Shown here one piece after another: positions 13,178 to 21,049 of a stretch of DNA of 21,099 bases (position 1 is the stretch's first letter; each line of letters opens with the position of its first letter). The translations under genes were made by a program, and so were the position numbers. Source of the DNA: B4-G1 sp964393895 (GTDB lineage: Bacteria > Chloroflexota > Anaerolineae > B4-G1); the NCBI GenBank assembly GCA_964393895.1, contig CAYMWP010000083.1:1-21099 (forward strand). Direction: 5' to 3'. The notes under the pieces were generated by a model, which saw nothing but the letters and a program-made list of their open reading frames with translations, ran no database searches and was not told the DNA's origin.

Positions 13178-13192
13178 GTTCATAGTGACTGC

Positions 13193-14065
13193 TCAGATCA
13201 GCTCCATCCGCAACGCCTCTACCTGCTCCGGGCTTGGCTTTTCGAGCGGTTGCTCCACCAGTGGGCCGGCGGCCAGTGCTGGTAGTTGCTCCTCGTAGGT
13301 CGGGACAGGCTCGCCCAGGTAGACGATGCCGATGGGAATTTGCTCCCCCCATTCCTGTGCCTTGACCCAGGCCGCCGTTCGGTCCCGTGGGGCGTACCCC
13401 GCTGTATCTTCCAGCTTGTAAACCCGCTTGTTGTAGAAATCGTAGGCGCTGGCCCGGTTGAAACTGACACAGGGCTGGAGCACGTCTATCAGCGCATACC
13501 CCGGATGTTGCAACGCCTCACCTATGAGCCAGACCAGGTGATACAATTCTCCTGGGTAGCCCCGGGCCACAAAGGTAGCTCCGGCAGCGATGGCCAGGGA
13601 TAGCGGTTGCACCGGCCGGTCAATGGCCCCCTCTGGTGAGGTGGGCGTGCGCATACCGGGGTCGCTGGTGGGGGAGTACTGTCCCTTCGTCAGGCCATAG
13701 ACCCGGTTGTTCTGTACAATGTCCACCAGGTCAATGTTGCGCCGGACGGTGTGCAGCCAATGGCCCAGCCCCATTCCGTACCCGTCGCCATCGCCGTGGA
13801 CGGTCATTACCTTGAGGCCATGGTTAGCCAGCCTGGCCCCCGTGGCCACGGCCAACGATCGTCCGTGAATGGTGTGGAAGCCGTTGACCTTCATATAGTG
13901 GGGCAGCTTGCTCCCGCAGCCAATGCCGCTGAATATGACCACCTGGTGTGGCGCGATGTTTTGCTCGGCCAGCGCCATCTTGATCGCGTTCAGGATGCCA
14001 TAGTTGCCACATCCCTTGCACCAGGTGGGCCGGTCAGGACTATCGAAATCCTTCCTCGTCACCAT
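13193..14065 (-). CDS. 2-oxoacid:ferredoxin oxidoreductase, beta subunit
   Basis: A 290-residue cytosolic subunit that binds thiamine diphosphate and one [4Fe-4S] cluster. Cluster ligands are C16 and C19 (WCKGCG), C50 (GIGCGS) and C199 (LQPCVSF). The cofactor motif GDGDGYGMG is at 91-99, followed by NNRVYGLTKGQYSPTS at 119-134. With the alpha subunit it oxidatively decarboxylates a 2-oxoacid (2-oxoglutarate or pyruvate class) to the acyl-CoA and reduces ferredoxin, or runs in reverse for carboxylation. The ATG at 14065 lies 2 bases after the alpha stop, with GAGGAGG inside the alpha gene. There is no separate ferredoxin-like delta subunit gene. The substrate cannot be fixed from sequence. Confidence 0.94.
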   Translation of the reverse strand: MVTRKDFDSPDRPTWCKGCGNYGILNAIKMALAEQNIAPHQVVIFSGIGCGSKLPHYMKVNGFHTIHGRSLAVATGARLANHGLKVMTVHGDGDGYGMGLGHWLHTVRRNIDLVDIVQNNRVYGLTKGQYSPTSDPGMRTPTSPEGAIDRPVQPLSLAIAAGATFVARGYPGELYHLVWLIGEALQHPGYALIDVLQPCVSFNRASAYDFYNKRVYKLEDTAGYAPRDRTAAWVKAQEWGEQIPIGIVYLGEPVPTYEEQLPALAAGPLVEQPLEKPSPEQVEALRMELI

Positions 14066-14067
14066 AT

Positions 14068-15828
14068 CTACACCTCCTCCACACGAGCCAGAATGTACTC
14101 GGGAGTAAAAGCCCGGCCATCATACTTGAGAATTGTGTCGTCCATCGCCCGGTCGGCGTTGGCCCGGATCAGCGTTGCCAGCTGGGCAGTAGCGTTATTC
14201 TCCACACCGACGAGCCGCCTGGCCGATTTCAAAGCCGCCGTCACCGCCTCGGTCGGGAAGGGCCACAGGTCAACAAAGTGAAGCGAGTTGGCCTGGTCGG
14301 CCCGCTCTTTGTTCAGCCGATCCACTGCCTCCCGCAGTGGCCCATAGGTGGAACCCCAACTGACAAACGTAATCTCTGCCTCGTCGGGCCCATAGCGCGT
14401 GGGGCCGGACAGTTCTTGCGCCATACCGATCAGCTTGCGTTGCCGCTTGTCAACTTGAGCTGTTCGCATTCCCGGCTCCTCGGTGATCGCCCCTCGCTCG
14501 TCGTGTTCGTTGCCGGCAGCGACATAGACCGCGCTGGGATGTCCGGGCACCGCCCGCGGCGAGACGCCAGAATCGGTGATACGATAGCGTAGATACTCCT
14601 CTTCCAACGTATCCAATTCTGCCGGCCCCAACAACGCTCCGCGATCTATTTCTAGTGCTTCAAAGTCGAACGAACGATTGCTGCTGGCGGCATCGAGTTC
14701 CAGCGTGCGCACGGCCACAGCCAGGTAGTGGTCGCTTAGCACCACGGCCGGGGTCTGGTACTTTTCCGCCAGATTGAAAGCCCGCCAGCCGGTCTCGAAG
14801 CACTCCTCGTGGGTGCCCGGAGCCAGCAAGAAACGGGGGAACTCGCCCTGCGAAGCGTGGAGCATAAAGAGCAGGTCCCCCTGCTCCTGGCGGGTGGGCA
14901 GGCCGGTTGATGGCCCCGGTCGTTGGGCGTTGTAGATGACGAGCGGCGTTTCCGTCATACCGGCCAGACCAAGCGCCTCCACCATCAACGCAAAGCCCCC
15001 GCCCGAGGTCGGCACCAGCGCCCGCGCTCCCATGTGGGCAGCCCCGACGGCCATATTGATGGCCGCGATCTCGTCCTCGGTGTGCTTGGTCACCACGCCG
15101 TAACGGGCCGCGTGGGCCGCCATCCAGTGCAGTACCGGAGAGCCGGGCGTCATCGGGTAAGCGGACACAAAGCGACAGCCTCCCGCCAATGCCCCCAGTG
15201 AGAAAGCCTGGGTGCCGTTGACCACCATCCGGGGCGGCGCGTCTGGGTCATTTTCCAGTTTGAAGGGGAAATCGGCGGCCCATTTCTGTCCCTCCCGGTA
15301 GCCCACCTCGGCGGCTGCCAGATTGCCATCCACGACCGTTTGGCCCTTGCGGGCGAAATTTTCGCGGATGACGCCTTCCATAGATTCCAACCCGAATCCC
15401 GTTATCCCCGCCGCAGCGCCCAGGGCCACGGTATTACGCGCCAACACAGTCCCGGCTCTCTCTTTGGCGATGTCGCTCATAGGAATGCCCAGGCAGCGCA
15501 CGCCGTCCACCGATTCCGGCTGTGGCGAAACCTGATTCGAGTCGTAGACGATGGCGCCGCCTTCCACGATCTTGCTCCGGTGGCGCGGGATCGTCTCCTC
15601 GGTCAGCGCCAGCAATAGATGCACCGGCTCTGCGTGGGAATAAAGCGGGCGGTCGCTCACACGGATGGAGAAAAAGTTGTGCCCGCCCCGAATACGCGAG
15701 TAATAATCGGGTAGACCAAAGAGGTGCAAGCCCCCACGCGCCAGCGCCTTGCAGAACCCGGCGCCACTCGACTCTATCCCATCACCTGCCGCGCCGCCAA
15801 TGCGGATGGTCATATCGTTGATTGACAT
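14068..15828 (-). CDS. 2-oxoacid:ferredoxin oxidoreductase, alpha subunit (gamma-alpha fusion)
   Basis: A 586-residue subunit in which the gamma domain (about 1-185, beginning RIGGAAGDGIESSG and containing SRIRGGHNFFSIR) is fused to the alpha pyrimidine-binding domain. The alpha part has YPMTPGSP, TKHTEDEIAAINMAVGA, PTSGGGFALM and QRPGPSTGLPTRQEQGDLL, the signature run of two-subunit KorA-type enzymes. The C-terminal transketolase-like domain runs from about 470 (EITFVSWGSTYGPLREAV). No iron-sulfur motif is present, as expected. The start at 15828 is supported by GAGGAG. It is the first gene of a two-gene operon. Confidence 0.94.
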   Translation of the reverse strand: MSINDMTIRIGGAAGDGIESSGAGFCKALARGGLHLFGLPDYYSRIRGGHNFFSIRVSDRPLYSHAEPVHLLLALTEETIPRHRSKIVEGGAIVYDSNQVSPQPESVDGVRCLGIPMSDIAKERAGTVLARNTVALGAAAGITGFGLESMEGVIRENFARKGQTVVDGNLAAAEVGYREGQKWAADFPFKLENDPDAPPRMVVNGTQAFSLGALAGGCRFVSAYPMTPGSPVLHWMAAHAARYGVVTKHTEDEIAAINMAVGAAHMGARALVPTSGGGFALMVEALGLAGMTETPLVIYNAQRPGPSTGLPTRQEQGDLLFMLHASQGEFPRFLLAPGTHEECFETGWRAFNLAEKYQTPAVVLSDHYLAVAVRTLELDAASSNRSFDFEALEIDRGALLGPAELDTLEEEYLRYRITDSGVSPRAVPGHPSAVYVAAGNEHDERGAITEEPGMRTAQVDKRQRKLIGMAQELSGPTRYGPDEAEITFVSWGSTYGPLREAVDRLNKERADQANSLHFVDLWPFPTEAVTAALKSARRLVGVENNATAQLATLIRANADRAMDDTILKYDGRAFTPEYILARVEEV

Positions 15829-15910
15829 CTTGCTCTCCTCGCCATATTTAGAATCCACAGTCCTGATTGATTGACAAAACGCCGACCATTCGAAATGAAG
15901 GCAGGAATGG

Positions 15911-15997
15911 GGCGCAGAAAAACGCAGATTTAGGCAACCGCAGGTTGTACTTGATTCTTCAATGCAGATCAGCGTGCATCAGCGTTGATCTGCGTCC
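15911..15997. repeat. GCAGATCAACGCTGAT-type palindromic repeat
   Basis: The right part, read on the minus strand, is GACGCAGATCAACGCTGATG followed by a second CGCTGATCTGC unit. The left part, GGCGCAGAAAAACGCAGATT (15911-15930), is its imperfect inverted partner. It is a dispersed palindromic element in the 187-base gap between the MTHFR and alpha-subunit genes. The gap otherwise shows only TTGTCA/TTCTAA (18-base spacing) as a weak promoter candidate for the alpha gene. Confidence 0.6.
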
Positions 15998-16015
15998 TCA
16001 GACCTACAGTCTCAA

Positions 16016-16819
16016 TCATTGTGACAGAATATCGGACACGACCTCGTAGTGATCGAAGGGTGGCATAATGCACGCTCCGGCAAAGCGCTGCCGAGCAATG
16101 GCGAGCATCTGGCGGCCATTGGCCGCGCCCTCGGCGACAGTGTTGCTGGCGTGAGCCATTCGCTCCCGCACGCGCTCTGGAACCGTGATGCCATTCACCC
16201 TGTGGTGAAGGAACTCGGCGTGTCGGGCCGTGCGTAAGGGCAGGATACCCATCAGCAAAGGGATCTCGATGTGCTTTGTCGCTTCTTCCAACTCCTCGGC
16301 GCCGGCTTTGTCGTAAATGGGCTGAGTGACGACGAACTGAGCGCCGGCCTCGACTTTGCGCTCCAGCCGCCGCACCGCCTGTCTGAAACCGGTAGAGCCC
16401 GGGTTGGGGTCCAGCACCACGCCGGTATAAAGCTCCATCTCCCGCGCTCGGCGCACCAGGTCGAGAACGTCCACATCCCGCACGGTAGTTGTGCTCGCCA
16501 TGTCCCCCAGGGCGACGAAATCACCGCTGGCGACCAGCACCGTCTCAATGCCCAAACCCTTGGCGCCACTCAGCAAACTGTGGATGCTCAGACGATTGTG
16601 GTCGCGGGTGGTGCAGTGCAAGATGGCCGGCCTTTTTAGGCGTTGCTGAATCAAAGCGCACAACGCCAGCGCACTCATGCGCGGCTTGGCCAGCGGGTTG
16701 GTCGCTACGCTGAAAGCTTCAAAGGGCAGATCCAACAATGACTCCAGGTTGGCGAGGATGGGCCCCGCATCGGCGCCGGCCGGTGGCACGACTTCGATGG
16801 TAGTGGTGAAATTGGTCAT
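16016..16819 (-). CDS. Methylenetetrahydrofolate reductase (short MetF type)
   Basis: A 267-residue FAD-dependent TIM-barrel protein of one-carbon metabolism, reducing methylene- to methyl-tetrahydrofolate. Visible are TTIEVVPPAGAD near the start, HCTTRDHN (the catalytic loop region), VLVASGDFVALGD in the place of the usual LxGDPP motif, VVLDPNPGSTGFRQA, KVEAGAQFVVTQPIYD, and a terminal IMPPFDHYE as seen in bifunctional homocysteine methyltransferase/MTHFR proteins. The ATG at 16819 has GAGAGG upstream. A GTG at 16864 in the same frame overlaps the ZIP stop and would add 15 residues. Without an attached domain, its electron donor (NADH, ferredoxin or another) is uncertain. Confidence 0.88.
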   Translation of the reverse strand: MTNFTTTIEVVPPAGADAGPILANLESLLDLPFEAFSVATNPLAKPRMSALALCALIQQRLKRPAILHCTTRDHNRLSIHSLLSGAKGLGIETVLVASGDFVALGDMASTTTVRDVDVLDLVRRAREMELYTGVVLDPNPGSTGFRQAVRRLERKVEAGAQFVVTQPIYDKAGAEELEEATKHIEIPLLMGILPLRTARHAEFLHHRVNGITVPERVRERMAHASNTVAEGAANGRQMLAIARQRFAGACIMPPFDHYEVVSDILSQ

Positions 16820-16860
16820 TCCTTCGACCTCTCGCGCCTCCAGAAGCAGATCATGTCTTC

Positions 16861-17634
16861 TCACTTTAGCATCCACAGACTGAATGACATCACTGCCATT
16901 CCCACGACTACCCCGACAATGCTCAGATGTTCCTCTTCGTAGGCGCGGGATACGGGCAGCAACTCGTCAATCGAGATAAAGACCATGATCCCCGCCACCG
17001 CCGAAAGCAGACCACCCAATACGGCACCGTTCAAGAACGGCATCAAGACAGCCGCGGCCAGCAATGCCCCCGCTGGCTCGGCCACGCCGGAGAGGAACGA
17101 CCACCAGAATGCCTTGCTCCGGCTGCCGGTCGCCGCGTAGACGGGCGCCGAGACGGCCAACCCCTCCGGGATGTTGTGGATGGCGATGGCGATGGCGATG
17201 GCGACGCCCAATTTAGGATCGCTCAGGGCGGTGGCAAAAGAGGCCATGCCCTCGGGAAAGTTGTGGATGCCCAGACCGAGCGCTACGAACAGCCCGGCCT
17301 TGAGCAGGCGGCTTTTCAAGGCCGTGTCTCCGTTCTCCACCTCAGTGTGATGATGCTCGGCCATATAGTCGTGTGGGATCAGAGCATCAATCAGGAACAT
17401 GGCCGCCATGCCGCCAAAGAAGGCCAGGTTGGCCGGCGCAAATCCCAGCGCCTCAATCCCACCCGGCAGCAATTCGACGAACGAGACCAGAATCATGACC
17501 CCGCCGGAGAATCCCAGCGTCAGTGTCATCAGGCGTGGCCCTGGCTTGCGGACGAATAGCGCCAGCACACTGCCAATAGTCGTGGAGAGCCCGGCCAGGG
17601 CAGAAAGCAACAGCGCGAATCCAACGTCGGACAT
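16861..17634 (-). CDS. ZIP-family divalent metal importer (ZupT-like)
   Basis: A 257-residue inner-membrane transporter with eight predicted helices. The binuclear metal site in helices 4 and 5 is H124-N125-x2-E128 (GIHNFPEGM) and H153-N154-x2-E157 (AIHNIPEGL), with E186 in GVAEPAGA. The helix 3-4 loop carries a metal-binding H94HHTE. Likely substrates are zinc, iron and related ions. ATG 17634 has GGAGATACCAAG upstream. Helix 5 includes four tandem GATGGC hexamers (minus-strand Ala-Ile repeats). The MTHFR gene follows closely, possibly overlapping, so they are likely co-transcribed despite unrelated functions. Confidence 0.93.
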   Translation of the reverse strand: MSDVGFALLLSALAGLSTTIGSVLALFVRKPGPRLMTLTLGFSGGVMILVSFVELLPGGIEALGFAPANLAFFGGMAAMFLIDALIPHDYMAEHHHTEVENGDTALKSRLLKAGLFVALGLGIHNFPEGMASFATALSDPKLGVAIAIAIAIHNIPEGLAVSAPVYAATGSRSKAFWWSFLSGVAEPAGALLAAAVLMPFLNGAVLGGLLSAVAGIMVFISIDELLPVSRAYEEEHLSIVGVVVGMAVMSFSLWMLK

Positions 17635-17780
17635 CTTGGTATCTCCTGTCCCCGATAGTGTCCCCTCGAGTGTCATCCCGTCCCAAGCACCGGTGGGCAA
17701 CTGCACAGGTCGCACGCCAGCGTGAGCAGAATAGTACACTTGTGCCACCCAATTGGAGTTGTCGAAGGGTGAAAAACTCT

Positions 17781-17843
17781 GCAAAGGCGCGAAGGACGCG
17801 AGTATTTGTTTTTCTTCGCGCCCTTCGTGTCTTGGCGGTTCAG
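17781..17843. repeat. CGCCAAGACACGAAGG-type palindromic repeat
   Basis: GCAAAGGCGCGAAGGACGCG (17781-17800) faces CTTCGCGCCCTTCGTGTCTT and GGCGG (to about 17838), an imperfect inverted repeat with a T-rich centre. It is related in motif to the copies at 2416-2480 and 8917-9030 but diverged. It lies 15-90 bases after the stop of the unrecognised 422-residue gene and could act as its 3' hairpin. Confidence 0.6.
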
Positions 17844-17865
17844 ATTGTCACCTTCTAGCTCCGAA

Positions 17866-19134
17866 TCACCGATGCAGGTTGCGGGCGGCGACAAAGGTGA
17901 GGCCATTCTCCGTCAGTGCCCGCGCGGTGCGGTTCACCGAGCCGTGCTTGTCCAAATAGTTACGCTCCATGAACCCCATCTCGCCCGCCTCCTCGATCTC
18001 GCTCTTGTCGCGGAAATAGTCGAGAATATCGGAGGGGTGCTCGCGCGTCTGCTCGACTTCCGGCGGTGCGCCCTCGTGCTTGGCCGAGATGTTGGCGACG
18101 TGGTCGGCGATCTCGACCAATTCCTCCAGCCGGTCGTAGGGCTGCCGCACGATGGACTTGTAGGTCTCGGTGATGTGATGCTCAAAGCGTACCACTTCCT
18201 CGAACCCCAGGGCGCGCCGGAACTGGGCCGTGATCTCCATTGTCTCGTTGTTCACCGAGTTCGACCAGTTGAAGCCGATGAGGGGGCTGGTACCATCGGG
18301 CCGGGCAAACAACTTGGCGCCGATCAGAGTCCACAGGGCCGCATAGGGGTTGTCGTTTCCCATATAGACCGAAATCTTGAACTCGTTGTCCACGCCCAAT
18401 TTGTGGAGCAGATAGCCCAAGAGTACGGTGCCGGGATTGATGTTGAGCACTTGCTTGACGCCGTAGGTGGTATAGTAATAGAGAAACTCGTCGAGCCACT
18501 TGAGGGCGTGGTCGTTGGGCTGGCCGACGCCGCCAAAGTAGCCGGTGATAGTCTCCGGCCCGCCCAGGTGGACGTTGGAACCGTCGGTGCCTTTGGTGTC
18601 CAGTGTCTCCACGTAGCTGGCGCCGACGATCTGCATGGCGGCCGCCACTGCCAGGATGTCGCCGTTATCCGCCTCCTGCTCCTTCATCTTGCGCACCCGG
18701 ATAAAACGGCCCGGCATCAACTCGCCCTTCTCGATGGCCTGTTTGGCCTCTGCGATCAGGAAGGGGAAATACTGTAATGCGCTGATCTCTAACGTGACAG
18801 CGAAATCCTCGTTGAACTCTATCTCGTCGGCCCGGTCGCCCAGCACCCTGCGCCGGTAGTCGGCGATAGAGATGAAGGCCCCCCGGTCGCGCTGCTCGAC
18901 GAGCCACTCCAAGTCGCTCAGATATGGAGAATCAATCTCCTCCAACCGCGCCATCAGGTTGGGGAGCCGGCGAGCTTCCTCAGCCTGGCGGTTGATCTCC
19001 TCCACAGTGCCGTACTTTTCGACCACCGCCAAGAAACCGTTGACCACCCGACTGTCGGGGTTGAGCAGCAAGCCGTTGATTGCGTCTAGTTGTTCCTGCT
19101 CTATTCTCAACCGATCTCTAAGGTTATCGCTCAT
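17866..19134 (-). CDS. Conserved-looking 422-residue protein of unknown function
   Basis: I do not recognise the family. The protein is soluble and acidic with no signal peptide or membrane segment. Residues 1-105 are helical and charged. Residues 110-345 look like an alternating strand/helix catalytic barrel: FAVTLEISALQYFPFLIAEA, ILAVAAAMQIVGASYVETLD, TKGTDGSNVHLGG, QVLNINPGTVLLGYLLHKLG, KISVYMGNDNPYAALW, PLIGFNWSNSVNN. Clustered Asn, Asp and His (N186, H189, N231, N233, N260, D261, N289, N292, H319, H320) suggest a polar active site. The C-terminus (365-422) is charged and helical. AGGAGGAA precedes the ATG, and a near-consensus promoter lies at 19185-19213. It is monocistronic. An enzyme is likely; the reaction is unknown. 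Confidence 0.8.
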   Translation of the reverse strand: MSDNLRDRLRIEQEQLDAINGLLLNPDSRVVNGFLAVVEKYGTVEEINRQAEEARRLPNLMARLEEIDSPYLSDLEWLVEQRDRGAFISIADYRRRVLGDRADEIEFNEDFAVTLEISALQYFPFLIAEAKQAIEKGELMPGRFIRVRKMKEQEADNGDILAVAAAMQIVGASYVETLDTKGTDGSNVHLGGPETITGYFGGVGQPNDHALKWLDEFLYYYTTYGVKQVLNINPGTVLLGYLLHKLGVDNEFKISVYMGNDNPYAALWTLIGAKLFARPDGTSPLIGFNWSNSVNNETMEITAQFRRALGFEEVVRFEHHITETYKSIVRQPYDRLEELVEIADHVANISAKHEGAPPEVEQTREHPSDILDYFRDKSEIEEAGEMGFMERNYLDKHGSVNRTARALTENGLTFVAARNLHR

Positions 19135-19184
19135 CTGATTCCTCCTTGGAAAAGTATAAGCGGATCCATCACGAGCCTCGCTAT

Positions 19185-19213
19185 AATATACCCTAATTGC
19201 CTCAGTAAGTCAA
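19185..19213 (-). promoter_or_regulatory. Near-consensus promoter for the 422-residue gene
   Basis: Read on the minus strand, TTGACT (19213-19208), a 17-base spacer and TATATT (19190-19185) match the sigma-70 consensus at most positions. The leader to the ATG at 19134 is about 45 bases with a strong AGGAGG. Confidence 0.7.
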
Positions 19214-19332
19214 CAGGCCGTGTGTCATTGTGTTATTGTTCAGCGAATTTGTCACTCTATGGACAACCCGATGCAGGTATCGGACCGACTCAATCCCAGC
19301 ACAGCCTTGAGGCCCAACTTGCTCTGACCGGC

Positions 19333-19361
19333 TTGACATCCCCGCCAATTTCCACTAAACT
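19333..19361 (+). promoter_or_regulatory. Near-consensus promoter for the SLATT-like gene
   Basis: TTGACA (19333-19338) is followed by a 17-base spacer and TAAACT (19356-19361). The predicted transcript starts near 19368, giving a leader of about 140 bases before the ATG at 19510. Confidence 0.6.
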
Positions 19362-19363
19362 AT

Positions 19364-19394
19364 GGTCACTTGACCGGATGCCTTTGCAGGTCAA
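19364..19394. promoter_or_regulatory. Candidate operator at the SLATT gene start site
   Basis: GGTCA-CT-TGACC (19364-19375) is a dyad directly over the predicted transcription start. A further GGTCAA at 19389-19394 is inverted relative to TTGACC at 19370-19375. The regular half-sites suggest a repressor site; the regulator is not identified. Confidence 0.4.
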
Positions 19395-19509
19395 TATCAC
19401 ACGCCGGTGGGCCTGAAAGTGGCTCATCGGCTGTTTGTATCCGGCAAGGTGGGCGCAAATAGCCAGTACACTTGGCGGTGATCCAGTTTTTTATCACAAG
19501 GAGGCCATC

Positions 19510-20040
19510 ATGCCTATTGAAGTGTCCCCCCAAGAAGTGGCCAACATCGTCCAGAATGACGAGCAGGCGCTCCAACGCGCGATATACAAGTGGGTCAAGT
19601 TCATGCAGGCCATGTGGGCGCAGATCAAGGACGAGAGTGAAGAGCACAGGAGGAAAACGTACAACCTCTTGGGAATACTGTTTCGAGTGGTCATTATTGC
19701 CCTCTCGGCAACCATCACGACTATATCCGACATTTCTGACGTGCCCCGCACCGTGATAACTGTTGTTGCCGGGGTAATGACGGCACTCACCGGCATCGAA
19801 GCGTACTTTCGATTCACCGAAAGGAGTTCGTCCATTCAACAGCAGCAAAGGGAGATTCAGGCTCTGCGGGACGAGCTACGCTACAGGTGGATGATAGACG
19901 TGGAATTGGAACCCAACTATAACAAACGTATGGAGTCCGCCAAAAAGCTCCTGGATAGCGGCCCCAAGAGTTACAATAACATTCTCAACAAGCACGTGTT
20001 CAAATCCAAGGAGAGCGACAGCCGGCCAGAAGCGACCTAG
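19510..20040 (+). CDS. SLATT/DUF4231-like two-helix membrane protein
   Basis: A 176-residue protein with a charged N-terminal helix (about 20-50), two transmembrane helices (about 52-72 and 79-99) joined by a short turn (SDISDVPR), and a glutamine/charge-rich coiled coil (about 106-125). This order is that of SLATT-type domains, proposed membrane effectors in nucleotide-signal-linked bacterial conflict systems. No SMODS cyclase, SLOG sensor, nuclease or toxin partner is in the window, so it is an orphan. The ATG at 19510 is preceded by AAGGAGG. The gene is alone on the + strand. The family assignment rests on topology and motif impression and should be held loosely. Confidence 0.68.
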   Translation: MPIEVSPQEVANIVQNDEQALQRAIYKWVKFMQAMWAQIKDESEEHRRKTYNLLGILFRVVIIALSATITTISDISDVPRTVITVVAGVMTALTGIEAYFRFTERSSSIQQQQREIQALRDELRYRWMIDVELEPNYNKRMESAKKLLDSGPKSYNNILNKHVFKSKESDSRPEAT

Positions 20041-20113
20041 CAACAGCCTGGGCGGCTTGTCCTTGGAAATGGCCCTTTTTCATCGGAATCGGTACACAAG
20101 TTAGGTTATTCCG

Positions 20114-20887
20114 TTACATCTCGACGCACGCCGGACACACGGCCATGCATTTGAAGCAGACGTACTGAAACCCGAGGAATTGGGCCTGGTAGATGTGCAG
20201 CAATCGGGGGTCTCTGAGCAGAGTTTTTTGCTCCTCGGACGAGGTGCCAACGAATTGTCGCAAGTACCGAATGATCCCGCCGATGCCGTAGGGCTGGGAT
20301 ACACCCAGACATTTGAGCGCATCGGTCTTGCCCACCTCATCCAGGGCGTGGGCCGGACACGCTTCGACGCAAAGGTCACATTGAGTGCACAGATCTTTTC
20401 GGACCGGAGGATCGGATTCCAGGGGCAACTCTGTCAGGATGGCCGTAAAGACGATGCGGGTGCCGAAGCGAGGATGAATGACCAGGTTGTGCCGTCCAAA
20501 AACCCCCAGTCCCGCAGCCACTGCCGCGTGCCTCAGGGAGACGTCTCCGACCAATCCCATCACCCCAGGCCCCATATCCAAGGGATAGGAGATGGGAATG
20601 GGGGCTGCTTTGGCCTGATGCTGGTTCTCAATGTACCGGGTCAGCACGTAGTTGTTTTTCGAGGCGAGTTCCATCGCTCCCATACGGGAGGCAAAGCTCG
20701 CGCGCGGGTTCTCGCTTTCCACTGCCCCGTCGAGTTCTCTGTATCCCAGCACGACGAGCGACCTCGCGCCGGGCAGGATGCTCTTCGGGTGCGGTGGTCT
20801 CGTGGCCCGGTAATCCTCAATCGCGGCGAACCCGACTGCGTCAGCACCCAGGTCGTAGCCGAATTGTCTGATCTGTTCTTTGTCCAT
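20114..20887 (-). CDS. QueG-like double-cluster iron-sulfur oxidoreductase (short form)
   Basis: A 257-residue cytosolic protein related to epoxyqueuosine reductase and the core of reductive dehalogenases. The cobalamin-binding-like region includes DVSLRHAAVAAGLGVFGRHN (115-134) and FGTRIVFTAILTELPLE. The first cluster motif is C167-x2-C170-x2-C173-x3-C177P; the second uses C244, C247, C251 with C193. It lacks the C-terminal HEAT-like extension of true QueG (usually well over 300 residues), so tRNA modification is doubtful. Start: ATG 20887, with GGGGAG upstream; longer frames run into unrelated sequence. It stands alone, convergent with the SLATT gene. The substrate is unknown. Confidence 0.85.
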   Translation of the reverse strand: MDKEQIRQFGYDLGADAVGFAAIEDYRATRPPHPKSILPGARSLVVLGYRELDGAVESENPRASFASRMGAMELASKNNYVLTRYIENQHQAKAAPIPISYPLDMGPGVMGLVGDVSLRHAAVAAGLGVFGRHNLVIHPRFGTRIVFTAILTELPLESDPPVRKDLCTQCDLCVEACPAHALDEVGKTDALKCLGVSQPYGIGGIIRYLRQFVGTSSEEQKTLLRDPRLLHIYQAQFLGFQYVCFKCMAVCPACVEM

Positions 20888-20991
20888 CGTACAATCTCCC
20901 CGATCTTTGCCAAAATGCATCCACCAAAATTTGTGCCATTCGTGATAATAAAGGTAGTGCGGCTGACGTAAGCGTCCGCTAATGTGACAAA

Positions 20992-21019
20992 GGGCCGGAG
21001 AAACCTGCGGCTCCGGCCC
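20992..21019. terminator. Strong 9-bp hairpin near the right end
   Basis: GGGCCGGAG (20992-21000) and CTCCGGCCC (21011-21019) form a perfect 9-bp GC-rich stem with a 10-base loop. On the minus strand it is followed by TTTGTC. It may terminate a minus-strand gene lying beyond the window; a smaller GACG-TAAG-CGTC hairpin follows at 20965-20976. Confidence 0.45.
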
Positions 21020-21049
21020 CAATTGAAGTAGTTTTAGAATCGGGACTGT

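Larger units (their letters stand above)
12739..13192. other. Intergenic region upstream of copA
   Basis: This 454-base gap contains the copA 5' region, a palindromic repeat (12832-12895), overlapping small dyads TTTGTC-TGC-GACAAA and GCGAC-AAAA-GTCGC near 12946-12965, a GGCGGC/GCCGCC inverted pair near 13053-13092, and the hairpin downstream of the 2-oxoacid oxidoreductase. Open frames crossing it are repeat-derived and not credible genes. Confidence 0.6.
19135..19509. other. Divergent intergenic region with two promoters
   Basis: This 375-base region separates the 422-residue gene (-) from the SLATT-like gene (+). It holds one near-consensus promoter for each direction, and repeated GGTCA/TGACC half-sites at 19364-19393. 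The remaining sequence shows no gene. Confidence 0.7.

Noticed and set aside
20048..20080. A terminator after the SLATT-like gene
   Set aside because: GGCCCTTTTT has a T-run but only a 4-bp stem can form with a long loop.
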